Of a stretch of 64,000 nucleotides of DNA, positions 11,524-22,162 are shown in pieces. The notes beneath the pieces were generated by a model. That model ran no database searches, was not told the origin of the DNA, and saw only the letters and a list, made by a program, of their open reading frames with translations. This DNA is from Gamsiella multidivaricata (Eukaryota; Mortierellomycota; Mortierellomycetes; Mortierellales; Mortierellaceae), in NCBI RefSeq assembly GCF_025024155.1, contig NW_026251768.1, forward strand, positions 124,001-188,000, in the 5' to 3' direction. Within the stretch, counting starts at the first letter, position 1, and every line of letters begins with the position of its first letter. Both the position numbers and the translations under genes were made by a program.

Positions 11524-13602
11524 ATGAAAGGTCACGATCCTAGCCAACTTCTACATGAATATCCACCGTCCAACCTATACTTCATACGTGAATGTGATAC
11601 CGCAGAATTCACGTCCTGCGAGCTTGAATACTCCAAGACATTCCAACCAACATTTTCCTTGGACAGCAGTCGATCCTCAGGTTCCCCTGATGATGGTAGT
11701 GGTGTCAATGGGCCAGGACTGGTTGGAAATCCGTACCCCTTTAGCCGTGCAGCAGTCGCTCCTCTTCAGCCCACGTTTGGGAATCCAACTCCATCGTTAT
11801 CATCCTGCGAAGAAGATGACGACGACTGCTCCCTTGAGCACAATCCGTCTCCTCCAGAGCATCTTCTATCCTCAGCCGTGCCTTCTATAGAACCATCGCA
11901 GTTTACTGGGACTGGACTTCAAGTCAGCACATCCCCCAATACCTCTGTACACCGATCATCACCGTCCATTGAAGGGAGCGGCTCCTCCTCGTTGTCACAT
12001 CAAGGGCCTTTACCAAGGCATTCGTCCGCTGATTACGCTACAGATATCCATGACAGACATGAAGGGTGTGGAGACCGTGCCATTACGATCCACAACGATG
12101 CAGAGCAGGTCTGCATGTCCAATAATGACATCGTCATCGCACCGATTGGGCCCTCGGATCCCTTGTCCAACATATCCCCGCGCGTCCATTATGCGCCTTC
12201 ATCTCCGAGCGCACGGCCTCAGGGGCACGCTATAGTCCATGGAGTATCTACGCAACGCCCAATTTACGCGTCGCTCTCCAATTCGAAATATGATGTGTCC
12301 CACCACAACCACTCACCGTGGCATCGTTACTCTTCAACATATTTTCGACACATATCAGCAACTCAGACGTATCCTTTCCCCCCTCGGTGGAGCCCTGTTT
12401 CCTTCCGCGGAGCAACGGATAGTGGTGCTCAATACCCTCTGGGAGTCTTAGCACAAAGACGAGCCATCACGCAGTCAATTCTATCAGCTGGAGCATCCGA
12501 AATACTGTCGTTACAATGCTCCCCCGGTCATCGGATATGTCCACCAGTTGAACCTGGTCATATTCTTGGTGTCCGACGTGCGATACGTACGCAACAACAT
12601 GTCATCTACAATGTGCCCTTCTATGGCATCGAGAACGTCAAGACCTCGCCTACTCGACACAGTCTCATAATGGAATCCCATACTTCGGTGGGGGCGGGCA
12701 CAGGTGAACACCAAGCACTGGGCAGTAGTGCCGATTTTCTGAGTCGACATCGCGAGCACATTTGGGCAGTAGCTCACGAAGACGAATACGGTTCAGGGTC
12801 AAGCACTGGACGCGATGGTTGCGTTGACCACGACCCTTCGCAAGGTCGATACAAGCGGCTGCAACGATGGGTGGCTATTTCGCCTGCCAGGGCTCCCAAC
12901 TCAACGAAGGGCTCGAGCTATGATCGTGTTTCGATTCCAGGGACCAGCTCGCGTGACCCCCTTGTTAGCATTGATCGAGCACCTTCTCGGACGTCGGGCA
13001 AAACATCTGACGCAAGAGCTAACGTGCGAGATGACCGTTTGCTGCGTCCGCAAAGGCTAGTAAGCGAGGGCGTCTACGGACCAGATTCATTCACAGAGTC
13101 ACTCGAGCATCCAAAGCGGATCGAGGCATTATTGAAGGGTCGAAGGAGACGATTTAAAGCCATGGTACATAAGCACTGGAGAAATTGTCTGTGTGTGCTG
13201 CTCTTCCTGGCAGTGACAATCGTCGTCCCTGTCTTGCTGCTGAGCAAAAAGGCGGGACATTTGGGTGCTACGGGCAGCGTCAACAACGGGATCCTTGATG
13301 GTGGAGCTGAAATGCAGCCAAGTCATAGTATCGGGGAAGGACATGCCGTGACACGAACAGGTGCTGTTACGAACCAACCTACGGCGGCTCTGGCTCCCAA
13401 CGCCCGTATCACTTCCACACCAACCTCGTTTACTAGTACTGGAGCCACGAAGTCGTCCTCAAAACCGGCAGCTCAGACCACGCAGATTCAGACTCAAACA
13501 CAGACACAGACGTGGATGCAGACACTAGCACCCACACAAACACAGCCAGAGGTACAACAGCAGGGACAAACCCAATCGCCTCAAAATGCTACTTTGCCCT
13601 AA
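11524..13602 (+). CDS. Uncharacterised single-pass membrane protein, Ser/Pro-rich
   Basis: Intronless 692-aa ORF with no family I recognise. It has a long Ser/Pro/His-rich N-terminal region, a basic stretch (KRIEALLKGRRRRFKAMVHKHWRN), then one hydrophobic segment LCVLLFLAVTIVVPVLLL at roughly residues 553-575. A Ser/Thr-rich tail follows and ends in an alternating Gln-Thr array (about 13490-13520). Positive charges before the segment and a T/S-rich tail suggest a type II-like protein with the tail outside or luminal; this is inference. Start placed at 11524 because the DNA upstream resembles a pyrimidine-rich leader, although the frame is open to 11362. Length and a strong C-terminal membrane segment argue for a real gene. 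Confidence 0.7.
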   Translation: MKGHDPSQLLHEYPPSNLYFIRECDTAEFTSCELEYSKTFQPTFSLDSSRSSGSPDDGSGVNGPGLVGNPYPFSRAAVAPLQPTFGNPTPSLSSCEEDDDDCSLEHNPSPPEHLLSSAVPSIEPSQFTGTGLQVSTSPNTSVHRSSPSIEGSGSSSLSHQGPLPRHSSADYATDIHDRHEGCGDRAITIHNDAEQVCMSNNDIVIAPIGPSDPLSNISPRVHYAPSSPSARPQGHAIVHGVSTQRPIYASLSNSKYDVSHHNHSPWHRYSSTYFRHISATQTYPFPPRWSPVSFRGATDSGAQYPLGVLAQRRAITQSILSAGASEILSLQCSPGHRICPPVEPGHILGVRRAIRTQQHVIYNVPFYGIENVKTSPTRHSLIMESHTSVGAGTGEHQALGSSADFLSRHREHIWAVAHEDEYGSGSSTGRDGCVDHDPSQGRYKRLQRWVAISPARAPNSTKGSSYDRVSIPGTSSRDPLVSIDRAPSRTSGKTSDARANVRDDRLLRPQRLVSEGVYGPDSFTESLEHPKRIEALLKGRRRRFKAMVHKHWRNCLCVLLFLAVTIVVPVLLLSKKAGHLGATGSVNNGILDGGAEMQPSHSIGEGHAVTRTGAVTNQPTAALAPNARITSTPTSFTSTGATKSSSKPAAQTTQIQTQTQTQTWMQTLAPTQTQPEVQQQGQTQSPQNATLP

Positions 13603-13782
13603 AACATCAAAAATCCCACGTTCTTTGACGCGTGTCCTGTCCTGCCCTGTCCTGTTACTGTAGTCCACATATTTTGAAATAAAGTTTCCCTCCCCCGACG
13701 CGTTTACGCCACTATTCAGCCCACATCTCCCGCCCTAGGAGTGCTGTCCCCACGCACCCATAGACATTTCGCTCACCGCACC

Positions 13783-14769
13783 ATGAACCAATTCACCGAA
13801 ACTACTCGATCGACCATCAACACCATCAAGGCCCATGCTCTCATCGCCAAGGCCCTCTCGAATGACCCCAAGCCCACACCAGGCTACCTTTTCCCGGAGA
13901 TAGCACGTAAGCTAGAGAAGAACCTGTGCGCAGCTTCACTCTTTATTTATCTATTTTATTTACTGGAAACGACTGACTCTTTACTCTTGCTTTGTTCGCT
14001 CAATAATGCACAAGGTCTGACCCAGTCTCCGGCAACCAGCTCCGTGGTGTTGTCCCAGCTTCTCAAGATCATCACCCCCTCCGGTAGTTTGGCCTCGTCC
14101 AACAGCCAATCCTTCGTCGTCGGCAACAGCAGTAGCAGCAACAGCATTAACACGGGTGCCGGCGCAGCTGGTCCTTCAGGAACATCTCTGACCTACGCAT
14201 CATCACCACATGTACTACTCAAAGCCCTCAAGATCCTCCGACAGCTCGCTCAAAGCGGTTCAGTCGAATTCCGGACGAATTTGGCGAGACGGGGCAAGGG
14301 TCCCTTGGCAGAGATGGTTGGATATCGGGGACAGTGGGATGATACTCACGGAGACCGGTTCAACCAAGATGTCAGGTCTGTGGCCGAGGACTTGATCGAG
14401 TACATGCATTCGAATCCCGTGCAGGAATTGGACGAACCAGAGGAATTGGAGAGCTTTACGGAGAAGGAGGTTGCGGTGTTGAAGCAGAGTACACAGGATC
14501 TGCGGGGGTTCGGCAATCCTGGTAAGTGGATATCTGGTCGATACGGAGTATTTTCCACTATTTGAGATGTAATTGATGTAGTTGTTCATATTGTTGTGAT
14601 TTTTTTTTTTTAATAGAATACGATGATTCTGATAGCGACCACGACCATGCGTCCCAGAAACGTGTCTCCAGGAGTAAGAAGGCGGTGATGGAGAGGGCCC
14701 CGCCACCATTACCAGGGTTTGGTAACCCAGCCTTTGAAATGGATGATGTGAACAAAGGTATCTCGCCCT

Positions 14770-14804
<35 letters not shown>

Positions 14805-16080
14805 ACGCCTTCACATTCACAAGCATCTTGTTCTCGACAGGAACTAAACCCTATTACGATTATTACATATCATTTAGAACCGACGTTAATGACACGCCTG
14901 GTTGATAGGCTACAGGATATGGCAGCACCTCCACCGCCGATAGCTATGCGTGCCGCATATCGACAACAGGAACAACGACGACAGAAGCTGTTTGTGGGCG
15001 AATACAGTATGCGCGAAGACGGATCAAACACTCACGGACGGACCAGGGACGGGGCCATCACGCTCATGGGTACCAACCCGTTCAAGCGGACGACAAGGAT
15101 CCAGGGCATGGTTGCTGGCGGGTGGGGAGAGAAGAAGGCTGTGGCTGAGAATTCAGGAGACATCAGCTTTGGTGGGAATCATACAACAAGCCGTGTGTTT
15201 CCTGTTGCGCGCGTGACGGGAACTCGAGGAGTACGGTTCAGGAATGCGACGGCGGAAAGTGTATATGGATTGGCTCAACATATTCAAACAAGTTTGGTGC
15301 GGTCGAAATTGCTAAGCTCTTTACGAACAAAAGATAATGGATCGCTGGCGAGAGATTTATTGGGAACTGAGGTCCCAAAGATACCGCAGGAAGGCACTTC
15401 TGAGGATGATGGGTTGCTCTTATTTTGGGGAACTGCGAAAGAAATCTGCGATGTTGTTGCTGAGGGATTGAGGCGGGAAAGGGTAGAATCGTCGGTAGAG
15501 CATCTTGACGAGTCTGTTCCTTCGAGTGCTGGCCAGAGCGTATCAATGATGACGGGGCTCGTACGAGATATGACTGACTGGATTGAACGAGAGGACTGGG
15601 AGCGACGGCTGGTATGTTGTTTCTCTCTCTTGAGTCCGTTTGATCTTGTCATGGGCGATCTGAAATCTTGTTAATAGACATCTTCGTGTGAATAGAGACA
15701 TTTGTTCGTGTTGGATGCTCTACTCGCTCATCCGGAGATCGAATCGGATCTGCTGAGTTGTTCTGCGCTGCCTAGGCTTTCGGAAACCCTGACGGGCCCT
15801 TTGTGCGAAGGTGCTCCCCAACGGTCCGTCCAAGTCCTATCGGCGCATGTAAGAATGACTGCGGTACTTTTAAACAAGGCACGAGAGTCTTGTATTCTTT
15901 GCTTCACTCAACACTAACTGCGTTTGTCTGGGCTGTCCCATCTAGCTTGCTGGCTATATCAAGCGAGTCTATAGCAAGGCATCTCGGCCAAGAACACCGT
16001 CTGGATTGACTAGTGGCAAGGGTTCGTTGGCTTCCGAAGCGGCGTTGCCCAACATGATGCTATTGGACATTGGTGCCTAA
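13783..16080 (+). CDS. AP-4 complex accessory subunit tepsin (ENTH/VHS-like)
   Basis: Accessory coat protein of the AP-4 adaptor at the trans-Golgi network. Six exons with matching phases: 13783-13906, 14015-14521, 14617-14757, 14878-15611, 15696-15848, 15946-16080; 597 aa. Residues 1-160 form the tepsin-type ENTH domain: PGYLFPEIA, VLLKALKILRQLAQSGS.EF and FNQDVRSVAEDL align with the animal protein order. A linker (Ser/Asp-rich, PLPGFGNPAFE, TLMGTNPF) leads to a helical VHS-like second domain (WIEREDWERRL-RHLFVLDALLAHPEIESDLL). The C-terminus ends in LLDIGA, resembling short acidic-dileucine adaptor-binding motifs. Intron 3 contains a ~31-nt poly-T; its acceptor at 14876-14877 was chosen because the earlier AG (14839-14840) gives a stop. 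Family call good; AP-4 dependence is from known biology. Confidence 0.82.
14772..14802 (+). repeat. Poly-T tract in tepsin intron 3
   Basis: About 31 consecutive T between donor 14758 and the acceptor region; likely slippage-prone. Confidence 0.9.
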
Positions 16081-16258
16081 GCACTAAGGCGAAGCAGGCA
16101 CCCGACAAAATAAAGATTTCCCATTTGGTGGCAACTCATTTTGAGTTCAAGCGGTGGCAAAAGGCGTCGTCGAAAAAGAAAAAAGACCTACAAAAGGACA
16201 CCCAGCACTCGACGTTGGACATGCTTCATTTGCTCAACTTCATCCTTCACACCCGCTC

Positions 16259-18518
16259 ATGAGAGCCATCATTCCATCACTTTCTGTCAAAGGTACTATA
16301 GGACAACGCGCGACACGGAATCTCGACAAGCTGAATCGACCTTCAAACGTTGCATGAGTTTCTGACCTCGCTACATAATATCCCCCTGCGCGATAAACCA
16401 ATGGATGGGTAGGCTTCCAGGCTGTACTGTCCTGCCTGGACAAGATTGGAGACGACATCATTGTAGAAGCCCGGCCGGACCGCTTCACCCTCTCGACCCT
16501 GAATATCACCCGCTCAGCATTCGCCAATTTCACATTTACGCGCACGTTCTTTGAGAGCTACCATCTGGACACGTCTGCTGAAGCAATAAGACATGATGAG
16601 CAGGGACCATATCTCCGATGCTCTGTTTTGGCCAAGGTATAGAATATGAGTCCTTGTGGAAGGTTTTGCACTAGTGTTCAGTCCTATACGATGAGGTTGG
16701 TTAATTTGTTTCGAGCTCGCATTAATGCCATAGGCCCTGGTCTCAGCATGCAGGATACGAGGCAATGTAGAGCAAAAGGTCGAAAAGGTATGCCTTTTCA
16801 TGAACGCTGCGGAGGGCGTAGGAGAGTCCTGTCGACTCACAGTGGAGATCATTTTCAAATACGGTACGATTCAGCATTCCCTCTTGGCATTCCATCTCGA
16901 CTTGCAGCAAGCAGCACAATGATATATTACAGGAAAAAAAGGCCTACAGCTAATATCGTTTATTTTCAATCGCGACACATCAGGCTTCATCAAGATCCAC
17001 AAGCTGCTATACGAATCATGTCCGGAACCCTTGCATGTGCTTGATTCGATCGAGGCCTGTCCCAGTTCGTGGAAACTCCCAGCTGTGGCGCTAATCGGGT
17101 TCACGGATCATTTCTCTTCTAAGGCGGAGGAAATTTCGATGAAGTGTACTCAGGATGGAATCACATTCAAGACCGCGTCGAGTGATGAAAGTACAGATTT
17201 GTGTACTCTTAATTCATTCTTTAAAAAGGATGTTTTTTTTTGTTTTTTTTGAAGACTGAGTAATTTGACGTTTACTGACGAGTTTTCGGACTTTATGGGG
17301 CCTTGTGTGGATCGATATATAGGCGGATCAAAAAAGATTGGCACAACAGTCGTACCGATAAGCAGGAGCGCAATGGAGCTGTATAAGCTGCAGGATGGTA
17401 TTGAGCTTACATTCTCGATGAAGGAATTCAAGGTGCGTGGAATATGCTAGATGTGGACCTCATGAGAGCGTGGATATGGTAACTGCTTTATAAAGATTTA
17501 ATATCTGGTGCTCTTCGTTGTTCTTCATCTCCGATATACTCCTCTATGCTAGGCAATCATTGCATTTGCTGTCACTCTTCGCCTACCCTTGGAAGGATAT
17601 TTTGATGCTCGGTGTCGGTAAGAAAGAGAGAAAGAAAGAGAGAGAACAAGAAAGAGGGTAATGGTATATGTGGACAATGGTTGATATGCAGTAGTCTGAA
17701 ATTAATTCTTATTTTTTCTTGATATCATTGTTTGTAGACCTTTTCTTTTGGCAGTCGAAGCAGAGAACATTGTGAGCGCGGTAAGGAGCTTTATTTTTCT
17801 TTCTTGGGAACCATTGACTGCGGGCAAGGAACATCCACTGGCCGTTCAGACAAATAAATGACTGAACTATCTTCTTACATGTCCACATGGCCCCCCTTTT
17901 TACTTTTTTTTTTTAGAATTTTGCACTGGCGACGGTTATCGATAACAACGACCTACAAGGTCTCCCTTCGAGCGAGCAGGCTATAAAGATGGAGGGTATT
18001 AAGGTGAGTCCAGGGACTGTTGGTTTTGTACTTTTGAAAAATTCAGCGAGCGATATCTGACCATCTCTTCTTTTGTAAAAAAAAAAAAAGTCTTCGACCG
18101 CAGCAAACGCCTCGCGTAAGAATTCACATCCGGATCTGGATCTCACTCAACCAGAGAATGCACTCTTTTTGGACGATGATGAGGACTGGACTGGAGCGTT
18201 GGATGATCTGGAAATGGAGGAGGCCGCACCAGCAGTAGCAGACAATGTGGGCAGGAATGTTGTGGATCCTTCTCCTGCTAACCCTGGCACACTCGATATG
18301 AACAATGCTCCTACTTTGTCGGCGGCGGTCGACGAGAATGTGCTTGAGATCGAAGAGGGTTTCTTGCCGCGGACGAATAAGCGAAAGGTGAGTTGGGTAT
18401 GGGTTAGTTGATCGTGATGATGGTCTGAACGATGGTTATTGACCTGAAGTTCTTGTTTATTTTACGAATTTTGTGTCAGTCCAAGAGAGCTAGGTTCAGT
18501 TTCGATGAGGATGACTGA
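16259..18518 (+). CDS. rad9: DNA-damage checkpoint clamp subunit Rad9
   Basis: Subunit of the 9-1-1 (Rad9-Rad1-Hus1) PCNA-like clamp loaded at DNA lesions to activate the ATR-type checkpoint. Ten exons: 16259-16292, 16413-16636, 16734-16863, 16984-17200 (end tentative), 17255-17432, 17553-17617, 17738-17780, 17917-18003, 18091-18387, 18480-18518; about 437 aa. MRAIIPSLSVKGFQAVLSCLDKIGDD, STLNITRSAFANFTF.RTFFESY and LRCSVLAK match the Rad9 N-terminal PCNA fold; LELTFSMKEFK-type text and PFLLAVEAENIVSANFALAT match the second fold. The acidic tail ends KRKSKRARFSFDEDD, like other Rad9 tails. The joint between exons 4 and 5 uses a weak GTGTAC donor and a 54-nt intron and needs transcript support. 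178 bp downstream of tepsin on the same strand. Confidence 0.88.
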
Positions 18519-18910
18519 ACTAGGCGGGAAAGACATGATAAGATAGAAAGAATGACGCTGTGCTTTTTTTTTTGTCTCCTATAACGTAATAAAGAGCATG
18601 GGAAAAAAGATTGTGGGGATGAAGGACTCCATGTCCTCGCTGTAAAGCAGCAATTCATGTGGAATAGACGAGTGGGGCAAAGGACACAGAGCATGGTTGC
18701 TCGTCTGCACCTGGCAAAAGCTCCCCTTACGCTGGCTCGTGCGCACGGTCGTACAAGTTTCATTACGCGGGGGGACAAAGTCTTCTCTCTCTCATTTTCG
18801 TTCCTTCTTTTCGTCCAAAGTGAGATCGCTAAGAATTCCAGCGATTCTATTGGCTGGAGGGCATTTTCTATCAGTCAGAGCCGCATTCAAGGGGTCCTTT
18901 TTTTTTTTTG
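18519..18910. other. Gap between Rad9 and the Harbinger-like element
   Basis: 3' region of rad9 and left flank of the transposon, ending in a T-tract at about 18898-18910. No gene supported. Confidence 0.5.
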
Positions 18911-19226
18911 GAAATTTCCCGGAAAACTGTGAGTTTGGCCAATAGAAATAATCCAAGTTTCCTCATTTTTTGTTGGAAACTTCTACTCGCTCCCTATTTT
19001 TCCTTCTCGTTCCTCCTCGCCCTCACCCATCCATAATGAACAACTACCCTCGCCATCAACTCGCGTCTCCTCCACTTTCTGAGCGTTCTTTCGTCCCTTC
19101 CTCCGAATTAGCCAATCGTGGCAGCCCTACATACAAACAACACCCTACCGCCCCACGATTCAGCCTTCCTAGATGTTACATTCTCTACAGTCTCCACTCT
19201 CTACTCATCACGTCCCATTATCAACA

Positions 19227-20359
19227 ATGTCAACGGCAGTCTTAATGAAACGAAGAATCGATGAAATCTCTCAGGATTGTACTCACAATGGTGTCAACCA
19301 ACGTCAAAACGCTCCTATCACGACATTTCAACACACTCTCAAAAGAAGGCGCGAACAACCGTTTCCAATACTCGCAAAAACGACTTTTGGAAAAAACCCG
19401 GAATGGATGCTTTGCTGGATTGGGTGACAGATCCGGAAAACGATGCCCGACTAAGGAATGTAGGGAGAGTCTCTGGCACCAAACTCTGCGATATTTACCG
19501 AGAGGTGGCTCTGCTTGTCAACCAGCAGTGCGGGACAGAGTGGAAGTCTGATGAGGTCAGAAGCAATATCAGAGGCATCGAAAAGAAATACAAAGACGCT
19601 CACACCTTGGCAGCCTCGACAGGCGAAGGCCATGACGGCTCCAAAGGATTGCTGGAACGAATACGCGAGATTTGCCCGCCCTATGACCGATTGTATCTAG
19701 TGTATGCGTCTAGCGTTGTCAAGAATCCTCTTCCTCTTAAGCAATCCGTGCCTGCTCCTGCTCCTGAGGAAAGCTTCTTCGCCTCCGATCTCGACAATGA
19801 CGACGATGCTGACGATGCGCCTGAAGATGGTAAGTGGGTTGGGTCCTTTTTCCTTTCTTTCTTTCTTTACACACCGAGGCTGTCGGAATCATCCCAGGAT
19901 TACATTCCAGTTCAATTAATGGACACGCTGAACAAAATAGAAAGGAGAGCTACAAGGCAGAACGCAAGGGAGGCCAGTGTTGCGACCAATTCATCCGCAA
20001 GGTCCTCCAAAGCGAAATCGAGAACTTCAAAGGCGAATAGTATCGATATTCTTTCAAATCGACTGCAAGAAATCAAAGAGATGTGTCGAACCCATGGTAG
20101 CGCCGGCAGTTCCTCTTCGACCTCTCAAGTTGACTCATGGATCCAGCAACGCTTTCATGAACTTAAGGAGGAACTAGACGAATATAAGCGGGAGAATCGT
20201 GAGCTCAAGGATCAACTTGTCAAGATACAGCTGGATCATTGTAAGGAAAACGAGAAAATCAAGTGCGACCTTGCAGCTACAAAGAGGGAACTTGAACTGA
20301 GGGTTGCGCAAGTGATAAAAGAAACGCAACCGAAAAAAGAGGAAAGTAAACAGCAATAA
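19227..20359 (+). CDS. Myb/SANT-like DNA-binding protein of a Harbinger-type element
   Basis: Partner protein of a PIF/Harbinger transposase, which in known elements binds DNA and carries the transposase to the nucleus. The recognisable core is open from 19277: a basic stretch (KKARTTVSNTRKNDFWKKPGMDALLDWV), then GTEWKSDEVRSNIRGIEKKYKDA and ICPPYDRLY, a trihelix/Myb-like fold. An intron (19830-19910, 81 nt) is inferred from a perfect GTAAGT donor and TTCCAG acceptor. The C-terminal part is a long charged coiled coil (about 20140-20330). The only good upstream ATG (19227, MSTAVLMKRRIDE) is in another frame, so either a small intron with a weak donor (GTCAAC near 19320) or a frameshift lies between. 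Start and 5' exon are therefore uncertain. Confidence 0.6.
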
Positions 20360-20401
20360 ACGTTTATTAGAACGTTAGAACGTTCAGTGTCTGCGGCAGT
20401 A

Positions 20402-21728
20402 TCAGTTGGTTTTGTTCTTATTTCTCAAAACAAATGCCTTCAGCCCATCTCTCTTCCTCCTGGCCGCATCCCGATCTTCGTGCTCTGCTTCAATATCCCC
20501 CTCCCAATTCTGCCTCAAATCCTCGTTCTCTCTGTCTGCAGCTGCCTGGCGGACGGCTTGAATTACATCGTCTTCCACAATCTCCTGGGTTGCATCTTCG
20601 CGCACGAAATTGTGCAAGACGACACAGGCGCAAATCCACTTCGTGGTCTTGTCGACATCTGCGCTTTTGATGAGGATGGGTAGTTTTTGAAGAGACTTGA
20701 ACTTCATCTTGAGCATCCCAAAACCGTGCTCGACTTTGACGCGAGCGGCTCCATGAAGGGTGTTAAATTGTGCCCGATCTCCCACGGCGTTCCTGTATCT
20801 TGGTATAACCGTGCTTGTCAAAGCGTACGCAGCATCGGCTAGTATGTACTCTTGACCGTCAAAGTAGTTGTCCGGTTGGGTATATAGCTGGGTTCGCTTG
20901 TAAGCCAGGGCATCATGGGTTGATCCGACGTAGCCAGTTGCAAAGTAAATAAATCGTCCCAAATGGTCGCAAACAGCAGTGGCTCCCATGGCGTAGTCGC
21001 ACTTTCTTGTTATCCATGCGTTAGTCTCCCACGACGGACCCACGGCAAGAGGGAAAGGGACACCGTCGACAGCACCAATGCATTCAGCAAAGCCGTGCTC
21101 GCGTTTATACCAGTCCTTGATTACAGCCTTGCGCGCATTGTCTGGCCACACGACAGCGCTGAAATAGCTCGTCCAGTGCATTGATACATCTCCATGTATA
21201 CGCTGTAACTAAGCCGACACTGACATCTGTAACCCATGCTGTCATCAGAACGGAGATCCCTTCCGAACCAAGGCGGAGGAGCGCAACCTTCAACTGAATA
21301 ATGATGTCCTCCAAGGGCACATGTTCGCCTCCACGTTTGAAGTGGCCGCTTCTGCTGAGTATCAATGCGATCCTCTGGAACTGGTCTTTGGTGAGACGCA
21401 TGATGCCCTTGAATCTGACATCATTGTATGCGTTGAGGACGCGATCCCTTAAGTCCGTAGATGACGGTACCTGAGTTCTAGGGTGTACATATCTTTAATG
21501 GCGTAAAAACCATTGTCTTCTATCATCACACACACATTGTAATCGAGAGAGTAGCTTGTGTTCTTACCTATTCCCATGAAGGAACTTCAAAATCTCGACA
21601 GTTGCTTCTAGCATTCGTAATCGAACAAGCCTCCTCTCCTTCGGGGTCTGCACGATAGCGATAGCAGCATCGGTAAACTCTCTCTCATACTTGTTAATGA
21701 GATGTTGCTTAGCAGTGTATTTTGGCAT
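20402..21728 (-). pseudogene. PIF/Harbinger DDE transposase (DDE_Tnp_4, HARBI1-like), frameshifted
   Basis: Transposase with two exons, 21568-21728 and 20402-21477, joined in phase. The helix-turn-helix part reads RLTKDQFQRIALIL...LLRLGSEG...DVSVGLVTAYTWRCINALDEL. The catalytic part holds D in GAVDGVPF, D in GSTHDALAYK, ILADAAYAL and E in VKVEHGFGMLKMKF, so the acidic residues are all present. Between INALDELFQ and VVWPDNARKAV (about 21150-21185) the frame moves by one base. The summed exon length is not a multiple of three, as expected for a single inserted base (or two lost). Without a correction the product stops soon after, which would separate the HTH from the catalytic domain. An assembly error cannot be excluded. 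Confidence 0.78.
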
Positions 21729-22162
21729 CGTGCGAGGTGTTAAGAATGGTGGGTAGGTGAGAAAAAAAGAAAGAAGAGACGCCTCTTTTTCATGTTTTTT
21801 TTTTTCTAGTGATGGATGCATGCATAGTGCGACGTGCATGGTCAACATTTTCAGGAACTTTTGAAAGATCTAGTGTAACAAATCTGACCAATCAGAAAAA
21901 GTTCCCGGTAGGAACTTTCCTATCCTTGTGTATTTCACCTTTGAATGGGGCTCAGGGTGAAGATGTGTGCGTGTGCGTTGACACTATTTTCAGTGTTTGC
22001 CAGCTGAAGAAATTCATGCCAGATAACCTCTTTAATCTGCAAACTGAACAGGTTTTTATCGCATTAGAAACCCCGGCCTAAAAACGAGTTTCGACTGTAT
22101 TGTATTATGTTACCATAGCAAAATAAAACAAAAAAAAAATAACAGCTTCATAGCGGGGGACC

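Larger units (their letters stand above)
18911..21920. mobile_element. PIF/Harbinger-like DNA transposon, two genes, degraded
   Basis: About 3.0 kb. Two convergent genes typical of PIF/Harbinger: a Myb/SANT-like DNA-binding protein (+) and a DDE transposase (-). Candidate imperfect terminal inverted repeats: GGAAATTTCC-CGG at 18911 faces GGAAAGTTCC-TACCGGG, read on the reverse strand from 21920 (first ten bases 9/10 identical). Weaker similarity continues inward (TTTGGCCAATAG against ATTGGTCAG; AAGTTTCCTCA against AAGTTCCTGA). The three-base flanks (TTT, TAT) are not an exact target duplication, so the ends are provisional. One base of frameshift in the transposase and an unresolved 5' frame in the Myb-like gene suggest an old, probably non-autonomous copy. 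Confidence 0.7.

Noticed and set aside
14840..14877. Earlier acceptor (CGACAG at 14835-14840) for tepsin exon 4
   Set aside because: With the phase-1 donor it leads to a stop after about 20 codons; the acceptor at 14876-14877 restores the conserved frame.
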